From Haloferula sp. BvORR071 (GTDB taxonomy: Bacteria; Verrucomicrobiota; Verrucomicrobiia; Verrucomicrobiales; Akkermansiaceae): 64,000 nt of DNA. This document shows, piece by piece, positions 8,536 to 17,100 of the stretch. The position numbers and the translations under genes were made by a program. Where the stretch lies: NCBI RefSeq assembly GCF_000739615.1, contig NZ_BATP01000029.1, positions 35,147-99,146 on the forward strand. Reading direction: 5' to 3'. The notes below the pieces were generated by a model. That model was not told where the DNA came from and searched no databases. It was given only the letters and a program-made list of their open reading frames with translations. Position 1 is the stretch's first letter, and every line of letters begins with the position of its first letter.

Positions 8536-9011
8536 TTGAGCTAATCGCTTCTAATCCAACAACTCCCGCGTTCTGGGGGAATCCCGGAACCCACGGCGAG
8601 CACATCCGAAGGCGCCGACTGGAGCTAGGTTGGACACAAAAAAGGACCGCAGCCGACATCGGTGTTTCCGAGGATACCTTGCGGGATTGGGAGCTCGGGA
8701 CAATGGAACCCAAGCCCAAGAAGCTCCCTCGCATCGCGGCCTTTTTGGGATACGAGCCCGACATCGATCGCTTCGACGCTCCCCGACTTCTGGGCCGGCT
8801 CCTCGACCATTCGGGCATCACCATCCAGCATCTCGCGGACGAAACCGGCCTCTGCACCGACACGCTGGTCAACCTCAGAGAGGGCCGTTATCAACCCGCC
8901 CGGCGAACCTATCAGAAGCTCGCGCAGTTCGCTCTGAATCTCCATTCACCACCCCGACCATGCCCGCCGGAACTATCTCGAAGAAGCTCATCGAAGCGGC
9001 GGAAAAGCTGA
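8535..9011 (+). CDS. Tandem helix-turn-helix (XRE-like) regulator with no canonical start
   Basis: An open frame from about 8505 to TAG/TGA at 9011 encodes two HTH units. The first has IRRRRLELGWTQKRTAADIG followed by VSEDTLRDWELG and a FLGYEP tail. The second is LLDHSGITIQHLADETGL followed by CTDTLVNLREGRYQP. The first plausible ordinary start is TTG 8679, which would delete most of HTH 1. Upstream there is only ATT 8535 or rarer codons back to the attL junction. The gene may use an unusual start, may be a remnant, or may be completed from outside. Its 3' end overlaps the UDG start by ~50 bp, so it may control the UDG gene or the recombinase. Confidence 0.5.
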   Translation: MELIASNPTTPAFWGNPGTHGEHIRRRRLELGWTQKRTAADIGVSEDTLRDWELGTMEPKPKKLPRIAAFLGYEPDIDRFDAPRLLGRLLDHSGITIQHLADETGLCTDTLVNLREGRYQPARRTYQKLAQFALNLHSPPRPCPPELSRRSSSKRRKS

Positions 9012-9688
9012 GAGACGATGTGGACGCGCTCTCCTTCAGCGAGCCGGTGACACACGTCTACAATCCACTCGGCTATGCGTGGGACGCCCACCGCACCTAC
9101 CTCGAAAAGTTCGGAGACTCTCGCAAGAAGATCATCTTCTTGGGTATGAATCCCGGGCCGTGGGGCATGGCTCAAATCGGCGTCCCCTTCGGCGAGATCC
9201 CGGCCGTGCGCGATTGGATGGGAATCTCAACGGCGGTCGGCAAACCTCCGCATGAACATCCGAAGCGGCCTGTCGAGGGCTTTGCCTGCACGAAATCCGA
9301 GGTCAGTGGTCGTCGACTGTGGGGGCTGTTTGCCGATCGCTTCGGTACGGCGGACGCCTTCTTTGCCGACCACCTCGTGGTGAACTATTGCCCTCTCGTC
9401 TTCATGGAAGAAAGCAGTCGCAACCGGACGCCGGACAAGTTGCCCGCGTCCGAACAGGCTGCCTTGGATGAGGTTTGCGGCAGCCACTTGGCGAAAGTCC
9501 TCGATCTAGTGCGTCCCGAGTGGGCCATCGGTGTGGGCAAGTATGCAGAAGGGTGCCTTCAGCGGGTGGCCTCTCCGGGAACAAAGATTGGCACCATCAT
9601 CCATCCGTCACCGGCTTCGCCCATCGCCAACCGAGGATGGGCGAGCAAGGCCCAGGAGCAGTTGATCACCCTCGGGGCTTGGACCTAA
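8960..9688 (+). CDS. Element-borne SMUG1-like uracil-DNA glycosylase (intact)
   Basis: A 242-residue protein from ATG 8960 that excises uracil or related damaged bases from DNA. Motif 1 (LGMNPGPWGMAQIGVPFGE) and the late motif HPSPASPIANRGW of the UDG family are both complete. It aligns along its length with the two host fragments (for example RPVEGFACTKSEVSGRRLWGL versus RPVTGFACTKSEVSGRRLWGL). It is thus a diverged full-length homologue that should replace the activity lost by insertion. A start further upstream (8630) is rejected because that frame overlaps the HTH gene with no domain content. A link to defence is possible but not shown. Confidence 0.9.
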   Translation: MPAGTISKKLIEAAEKLRDDVDALSFSEPVTHVYNPLGYAWDAHRTYLEKFGDSRKKIIFLGMNPGPWGMAQIGVPFGEIPAVRDWMGISTAVGKPPHEHPKRPVEGFACTKSEVSGRRLWGLFADRFGTADAFFADHLVVNYCPLVFMEESSRNRTPDKLPASEQAALDEVCGSHLAKVLDLVRPEWAIGVGKYAEGCLQRVASPGTKIGTIIHPSPASPIANRGWASKAQEQLITLGAWT

Positions 9689-9853
9689 TACTGGCGGAGC
9701 GTCGATGGACAGCAATCGCCCGCCCGGTGGGCAAATTCGCCGCGTCGTTGACGATTCCGCGTCGATCTTGCCTCATACCCTGCTTGCTCCGAGCATGATG
9801 CAATTTAAAGTCCGGCCCTAACTCCTCGGCCTCTCGGATCAGGAGCCCCAGAC

Positions 9854-12800
9854 ATGAGCACGAATGATTCTCAAACCGGTGGTACTGTCGGCTATCGCGG
9901 CTACGACTACCAGATTCTGGTGACCGTTTGGCTGGCACTCAAGCTGATGGTTCAATCGAGAAATTGCGTTTCGATCGAAGTCGAACCCGCCTCAAGCGAA
10001 GACGTCGAAGCTCACTTAGACACCGATCCGGATGAGGCGACCTCTACAGTCGGAGCACAGCTAGGTTTGAAGCGGCTTGATGTTCAGGTCAAATGGAAGA
10101 GCGATCAATGGACCGCCAGCTCTTTCAAGGGCGTGCTGCGAATTGACTCAAATTCCACCCTGTCTAATGTGGAAAACTCCGGTAAGAGACCGAGTCCACT
10201 GGCTCGGCTCGAGGAGAATACCGAGTCTCAATTTCTCTTTGTGACGAACGCCCAAATGGGCGCCCAAGTAGCCCGATTCGACATCACTGAAATTGGCCAA
10301 CTGTCAGCCGCGACCCTAGTTCCGGACGAGCCTGCGGCCTACTCTGTGAGCTTGGTTCAGAGGATCGGCGCGCTGAGCCAGATGACCCCAGAACGTCTGA
10401 AATTGGAGATCAAGGAGGTCCTAAGCCAGCATGGACACGTCCCGCCGTCGCGACTTGAGGCTTGTCTTGAGGACCTAGGTCGCGAAGTCAGGCGGAGGCT
10501 CTTGCGACAAATAGGCGCGGCATGGACACTCGAGTCACTCAAGGCGACACTAGTTAGGTTCGGGGGATTTCCTCCGCCTATTGAAGGCTTCATTCCTCCC
10601 GAAAACTTCGATTTAATCGATGCAAAACTGGCCGCCGGCGCGGTGCTTGTCCAAGGGTCCCCAGGAACCGGCAAGACGTTTATAGGCGAGCTTCTCCAGC
10701 ACCGCCACCGCACCGACTCACATCCATTCGAAATCCACAATGCGGATGATGGATACCATGCGATTCGAACTGCTCTAGGCGCGCCGGGTCGGCACCTGTT
10801 CGTTTTCGATGACCCTTGGGGACACTACCAATTGGAGGAAAAGGCCAAGCTTTGGGCAGGAGAGCTACCGAAGTTGCTTCACGATGCCAGCCCGGAGAAG
10901 CGCTTCCTGATTGTGTCGCGAACGACAATGCTCAACAGCGCATACACCACCAAGATCCCCGATATCCTTACCAATATCGCTGTCGACCTTTCTGTGACCG
11001 ATTATCGGGCGGAGGCTCGGAGGGAGATCCTTAAGGAATACACGCGAGCCGGCGCAAGTTGGCAGCGCGAATTGGTAGAACGTGAAGGAGATAAAATCGT
11101 CTCAGCACTGGGCGAACCGCTGGCCTTGAAAACCTTCGCCCACAGCCTTCTCCGCCTAAAGCAATCCGATACGAACGTCAGCCGCTTGATCGAACAAAGC
11201 AAGGTCGTAGCTATCGCGGAAGTCTTCGCTCAGGAGATCATCGGCCGAGAAAAATCAGGGATTGCCAGCGGCGTTCTACTTTGGACGCTTCTCATGACTA
11301 GGGGCAGGATCACACCTGAGTTGGTCGAGCAAGCGGGCGATGAGGTGATTCTTGGAGGTTACAAGGACGAGTGCGATCCAATCGAGCTCTTCAATTGGCT
11401 CCGGAAGTCCGGCCGCCTTTCGATGGTCGACAAACAGTATTCCCTCCACCCATCTCTCCTGCAAGGCCTTGAAAGTCTGCTTGAGCACGACTCTTCCATC
11501 CCGAAAAAAATTATAACCGCTCGGCTGACGGCTTTGGCTGAAAAAGGGGAAGCGGGTGAAATCGAAGCCATCGCCAAGCTAATCAGGCTGCGCCAACTGC
11601 GACCGCCAGCAGCCGCCCAAAACATCCTGAATTCCTCTTTCCTGGAGCGTGTTCTGTCAGACCACCCCGGCTGGCGCCATGCCTTTTCCGATCTAGTCAG
11701 GTTCTCTACCGCAACCGATCCGGTAACATTGATCCTCAAGTTGCTCGCACCTGTTGCTCCCACGGACTTTCCAGGTGTCGAGGAATGGACCGCTCCTTCC
11801 GTCGACGAGGCGACGATCAGTGCGATTGCTGCGTCTCCACAAGCACGGGATTGCGCCAAGCTCTTCGTCTCCGAATACCTGACCGAGTTGAGTCACTGCT
11901 ACATCAAGGCAGACGAGCTGTGTGAATTTTTTGGTCGCTTCAAATGGGACTTTTCCGACGTTTTCCAAGCCTCGTTGGTCGACAGTTTGAAATACGGTCG
12001 AGAGATTGAGTTGGATCTCTTTATTCCTGCAGCCCTGCGCGGGCCGGAGCCACACTACGATGAACTAATCTCTGCGGCTCTCGACGGAATCCCCCGAGAA
12101 TCCGAACCGAGTGAGAACGACATAGAGCTGACTCGTCAGGCAGATCAGGAGGAAATCGACGCCGCCTGGGCGGCCCGGATCCTCGAGCCCGATGAACGGG
12201 GCTGGCACGCGTCGAACGCACTGCATCTTCTGGTATCCCGGAGACGCGAGGCTGAAGGATACCAGTGGATCGTCGAGCACCCGGCGTGCGAGAGATTGCA
12301 TTGGGCTTGGCATGCGGCGATTGAACCAAGTGCCCCCCTGGATGAGATCATCGCTTTGAGGGACCTTTGCAAGAGTGCCGATCCACGTCCCTTTTGGAGA
12401 GCCCTTTCTCTTTCTCCAAATCCATCTAGGGCGGCCTTGTTGTGTGAATACTTCAAGTCCGCGCCGGTGGAGCATCTCGGGGATCTGATCTGTGCATTGG
12501 AGAAGCTGGTTTCTGAGAAAGGTGTCGCTGGGTATTTCCGAGATTCTTTGAGCGAACTCTCCCTATTCCGCAAACTGGAGATTTTGGAAGCGGTGCTCGA
12601 TGAGAAGCGATGGCAGGATCCGGACACTAGCCCGGGACTTGGTCTCTTCGCAGATGATCAGTTGCCTGGGGTCAAGTGTTGTATTCGATCGGCAAGATCC
12701 GGTAGCGAGGCTCGCCCCGAGGATTTGGCACCACTGGAGAGATCCTTCGTTGAACTTGTTGCTACCACAGGCCCCGACCACCTCGCTCTCGCTGCTCTCT

Positions 12801-13981
12801 CGCTTCTTCAATTGGAAGAGCCCGCTGCTGCCTGCGCGCTAGCGCGTCTTCAGGGCTCCTCCAACTGGCGAATTCGAAATAATGCCGGATCGCTCATTTA
12901 CCGAGCAGGGCAACCTGGTTGGCGCCACGAAATCCTGAAGCTGCTAGACGACACGGACTACCGCTGTCGCAAGAATGCGATAAGCGCCTTAGCTAGCAAG
13001 GCATCGCCAGACGAGAAGAAGCGCATCCTGTCAAAATCTACTGACAAAAGCGGCCCAGTGCGGGAGGCCTGCGCGCAAGCAATCGGGAATCAGAAATGGG
13101 ACGATGCGGCCGAGGTCCTGTTAGGATTGTGTAAGGATCCCCAGAATTACGATGACTCAGCCCACATGTCGGCCCATTCCTCCCACTTTAAAGTAGCAAG
13201 GACGGCGGCGACTAGTTTGGGGCAACTGGGCACCCTTGATGAAAGCACCCTCGCCAAGGCATTAACGCTCGCCGCTGACCTTTGCGGAAAGCCCGCTGAG
13301 GGTGAGGAGAAGGATATAGGCGTAGCTCATGATCTACTACTTTCGCTTTCCGAACAGTCTCCCGCAATTACCTCCTTCTACCTCGCCCAATTGAGTAATC
13401 CATGGTATGGGCATGCGTTCAGGAAGTCGGGCTTCACGATCCGAATGGCCGCCGCTTGGGGGCTCTTTGGGCAGCTTCTTAGTTTCCCGGAGCAACGGGC
13501 GGAGATTGCGCCTGAGAAGTTGAGGGAGGGGTCGATGTCCCCCGACCATCGATTAGCCGGACCTTGCCTCGCGAGCCTTTGCCTTCTCGGCTGCCTCGCT
13601 AGCGAGGCCTTGATCTTCGCCGCCCAGCAACCCGAGTTCGACGAAAACCGCGCGCTGTTAGTGAAGTGCTTCTCGGCCGAGATCTCCGAAGAGGTTGTTA
13701 AGCAAGTGAATCTCAAACTTCCGCCCGATGGGCAGGGCACCCTTTTGTTGGAATGGCTGTTGAAAAACGATTCACCGTCGAAGAGAAGCTTCGACGAGTT
13801 CCTGTCGGCCCACGCCGATGTCGTTGCCTGGATTAGCGGCCTTGCCAAGAAAGCCGAATCAGCAGAACTGCGCTCGGTTTTAGCTTCAAGGTGGCCCGAG
13901 CTTCTGGAGGGGTGCCTCGACATCGCCGACCTCCCAACACTTCATTATCCCGAGCATATACCAACGTTGCGCCTCCGCTAA
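9854..13981 (+). CDS. Cap4-like nuclease / nSTAND3 NTPase / HEAT-repeat protein (Avs-like)
   Basis: A 1375-residue multidomain protein. Residues ~8-165 begin with GGTVGYRGYDYQILVTVWLAL and contain E42, D50 and the QVK motif at 78-80, matching DUF4297/Cap4-type dsDNA endonuclease domains. A P-loop GSPGTGKT is at 268-275 and a Walker B HLFVFDDPWG near 314-323, followed by VSRTTML as in nSTAND3 ATPases. From about residue 960 to 1290 there are HEAT-like helical repeats (NWRIRNNAGSLIYRAG, …CRKNAISALASKA…, …GPVREACAQAIGNQKW). This is the layout of Avs-type sensors: effector, STAND switch, helical target recogniser. ATG 9854 follows an AGGAG about 9 bp upstream. The anti-phage role is inferred. Confidence 0.83.
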   Translation: MSTNDSQTGGTVGYRGYDYQILVTVWLALKLMVQSRNCVSIEVEPASSEDVEAHLDTDPDEATSTVGAQLGLKRLDVQVKWKSDQWTASSFKGVLRIDSNSTLSNVENSGKRPSPLARLEENTESQFLFVTNAQMGAQVARFDITEIGQLSAATLVPDEPAAYSVSLVQRIGALSQMTPERLKLEIKEVLSQHGHVPPSRLEACLEDLGREVRRRLLRQIGAAWTLESLKATLVRFGGFPPPIEGFIPPENFDLIDAKLAAGAVLVQGSPGTGKTFIGELLQHRHRTDSHPFEIHNADDGYHAIRTALGAPGRHLFVFDDPWGHYQLEEKAKLWAGELPKLLHDASPEKRFLIVSRTTMLNSAYTTKIPDILTNIAVDLSVTDYRAEARREILKEYTRAGASWQRELVEREGDKIVSALGEPLALKTFAHSLLRLKQSDTNVSRLIEQSKVVAIAEVFAQEIIGREKSGIASGVLLWTLLMTRGRITPELVEQAGDEVILGGYKDECDPIELFNWLRKSGRLSMVDKQYSLHPSLLQGLESLLEHDSSIPKKIITARLTALAEKGEAGEIEAIAKLIRLRQLRPPAAAQNILNSSFLERVLSDHPGWRHAFSDLVRFSTATDPVTLILKLLAPVAPTDFPGVEEWTAPSVDEATISAIAASPQARDCAKLFVSEYLTELSHCYIKADELCEFFGRFKWDFSDVFQASLVDSLKYGREIELDLFIPAALRGPEPHYDELISAALDGIPRESEPSENDIELTRQADQEEIDAAWAARILEPDERGWHASNALHLLVSRRREAEGYQWIVEHPACERLHWAWHAAIEPSAPLDEIIALRDLCKSADPRPFWRALSLSPNPSRAALLCEYFKSAPVEHLGDLICALEKLVSEKGVAGYFRDSLSELSLFRKLEILEAVLDEKRWQDPDTSPGLGLFADDQLPGVKCCIRSARSGSEARPEDLAPLERSFVELVATTGPDHLALAALSLLQLEEPAAACALARLQGSSNWRIRNNAGSLIYRAGQPGWRHEILKLLDDTDYRCRKNAISALASKASPDEKKRILSKSTDKSGPVREACAQAIGNQKWDDAAEVLLGLCKDPQNYDDSAHMSAHSSHFKVARTAATSLGQLGTLDESTLAKALTLAADLCGKPAEGEEKDIGVAHDLLLSLSEQSPAITSFYLAQLSNPWYGHAFRKSGFTIRMAAAWGLFGQLLSFPEQRAEIAPEKLREGSMSPDHRLAGPCLASLCLLGCLASEALIFAAQQPEFDENRALLVKCFSAEISEEVVKQVNLKLPPDGQGTLLLEWLLKNDSPSKRSFDEFLSAHADVVAWISGLAKKAESAELRSVLASRWPELLEGCLDIADLPTLHYPEHIPTLRLR

Positions 13982-14178
13982 TCGGCAGAGCTGGGTGCAA
14001 GCTTTGAAGACGACGTGGTCCCCCAGCAATTGATGATTTACTTGCAGTGCCCGACAGTGACTGCTTTCTCAACAATACCGACAAGGCCTTTCCACTTCCA
14101 GACAGGACGCTTTCTCATTCACGGGTCCACGTAAGGAAGCGCGTTGCGCCTTTGATGATCAAAGCAACCTTCCGAGTG

Positions 14179-17100
14179 TCAGTTAATTTTCCGATTCAAT
14201 TGCTGTTTAACCTCTAGGAAACACGCAGGGAGATTCCGCGAGAGAAAGAATTCGTTTAGTGGCAGCATCGGGATCGTCGATTCAAAAGCGGGCGTGGAAT
14301 AGGAAACGTGGTTCTTTGAAATCAAACCGTGGTAGGCATAGATGCCCAGCTCGTTTGCCCCCTCACTTACGACAAGCGGGATTGTCGAACCGCCCACTTT
14401 CTTACCCAAACACACTTCGAAGCCGTCAAAATCCAGCATTTGTGCAAGGCCTTCAAGAATGACAAGTTGGCTCTCAGGGTTCGGATTTTGAATTGGCGTT
14501 CCATCCAAAAGAAACCTGAGGAGATCGTTTGCCAAATGTCGGTCGATCAGTGAGTGCACAAATTGATTGTGGTAGTGGCGAAGGCACCGGTAGCACGATC
14601 GATCACATCCTCTCCCCCTTTGATCATCGCATGATAGAATCTGAAACACCCAATCACCGATCACCGATTTGATGTTGTCGCCCAATTGTTGGGAGTATCC
14701 AGCGCCTCCAGCTAGTGTGTCGAAAATATAAAGCTCTGCTGCCAGTGGGGTCAGGGTGGCAGTTCCTTGGCTAATCAGTCTGTAGCCTGAACTAAATTCA
14801 GTGTGGTCCACATCGAAGAATTTCGCTGCCGCCAATGGAAGAACCTCGGCAATCGTTTGAAGAGCGCTCTGGAGAGCAAGGAAGTCAGCGCTCCGGCCGT
14901 GAGGGCTTTGGCAGAGCGGAGCGGAAATCTCTGTGCGCAGAATGGCCAAATCGGTGCTGAACCTGTGACCGAGAAACACCTCTTCTCTATGACCGCGGCA
15001 GACTCTCCGTTGAGCAGTCCTCCGCTGCTTGTCTAGCACGAGGTAAGGCGTCCTGTGTGAACCAGAGGGGCTCCGTCCTACAACCGACGAAAGACCGCAA
15101 TCCGTGCAAACGGAGAATCCGCGCTGTTCTTCCGGATCTCCTTTATTGACCACGACAAGCTCGGCCTGCTCTTTCCAAAAGACCCGGATCCTCTCCGAGA
15201 GTTGCGCGACTGAATCACGCTTGTCGTCAACCTGATGAATAGGGACGGGAAACTGCGCGGGTGTTGCTCTAGTAATGTCTGGATCGTCATCAAGCTTCGA
15301 CATGGGTGAGGCGCCCTCGGGCAAATATACCTCGGGGCTTATCATCTGCATCACCCTAAGGTTCCCGACGTGGCACAGGGGACATGGGACACCGATCCGA
15401 GAGGTGGCGTCGCTCGTTCCCGCGTCCTCTACATAGCAGCAGCTTCCGTGACTACAAAACACATAGGGACGACGATGAGGATTGTCGAAGAGCGCTCTAG
15501 CCCTTGTTGGATTCTCTGGTGTCGCATTTGCGACAACAGCAGCAGAGAGAAAGTCTCGCTTGTCGATCGTGATGATGCGACCTGGTGCGTATTCTGTCAG
15601 AGCGCGTGTGGCGCTCTGTGTTGGCCGATAGGTGATCGCCACTCCCCGATTGTCGCCGCCGAGGTCTTCGACCTGAAAGGCAGAGAGATAAGTAGGGAAC
15701 GCGTAAGTCGGCAGAATCGATTCATCCATGAGGAACTTCAGGAGGTCAGTTTTCTTGTCCTCTGGAAGGCCCTGTTCCCGCTCGATTACCGACTCTGCCC
15801 TTTTGGAAAGACTACGAAGTGCATGGACGAAGTTCCCACATGTGGCTAAAGACCATTCAGGAATGTCGTCAATACCGTGCAAGGAGGTGATCCATTGAGG
15901 GACGGACGAAGAGACTTCTGGATGGGAAGAGAGCCAACCCGTGAATGCGTCGAATCCGTGTTCACTTCCTTCCGCGTAGAATTCTTCGAGGCCTCCAAGA
16001 CTGCTGAGGATACTAGGGTTTGCCGACTGCTGTGATCGTCCCCCGAAGAACTCCTGAAGGAGGAAGGCGTGGACATGGCGCCGCGCAATTTTGGGATTCT
16101 CCGCTTTCACAATCAATTGTCGGGGACTGCCGGACGCAATTAGGGCAACATTGGAGAAATAGTAGTTGTCGTGTGGACTGCCCTGGCAGTAAGCGACCAC
16201 CGTCGAAATTGCAGAGCCCCTCCGCCCTGCGCGGCCCGCCCGCTGTTGATAGTTCTCTCTTTGTGGTGGGACATTCCTTAAGCCCACGGCCTCAAGCGAA
16301 CCGATGTCGACCCCCGCCTCCATGGTTGTCGTGCAGGAGAGCACATCAATCGGCGTCTCAGTCTGACAAAGGATGTCTTGGAAGCGCATTTCGTAGTTTT
16401 CCACGATCGTTTTCCCGCTTCCCGAGTCGGAGTGATTCAATTGCGCCGTATGTTCTTCAGCGCTCAGCAAGCGGGGTCTTCTTTTGCCCTTCAGAACTGA
16501 ATCAATGGGATTGCGCCAGAATCCCTTCCTCGTCTGCACGTAAGGATCAGTGGCTGGATCAACTTCGTCCAAGTTCGGTGAGCCGCATGATACGCAGCGG
16601 TTTTGCAGACTGAGTAGCGATTCTGCCTTGCACTTCCTGCAGCGATACCAATTGCGCGCTAAATCGAGAACCAGTGAAAGCGTGGCTGGCTGGAGGAAGT
16701 GACGCCCGCTATCGACCTCAGGAACGGTGTAGACATCGATAAAGGCCTTTCCCAAAGCGTCTAAATCGAAGCCTAGTTCTGCAATAGTCCCGCGAATCTC
16801 TGATGCGAAGCTCCCATCATGGCCCCAAGAATGCGCACCTGAGCGGAACCCCTGAATAGTCTCTCGGTCGGGACGGCTGAGTTGGTCGCGGTCGATGGCG
16901 ACTTCCTTGGCTAGCTCTTGTATCCAAATTTGGGCAAGGGCTACCAAGTCTGTTTCGGCTATGCTTGGAAAGGCCTGGGTAAGGCGTCGAATGGTCCGCT
17001 TTAACGGCCAAATGCTCCCCGCACAAATAAATCTCAATGAGTATAGTCCACCCGCTGTTTGGCGATAGAGGTTCTGCAGGAATGCTCCGGGGCATGCTGT

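Noticed and set aside
8630..8959. Upstream extension of the element UDG gene
   Set aside because: The extension is Arg/His/Pro-rich without homology and overlaps the two-HTH frame; ATG 8960 gives the normal UDG N-terminus.
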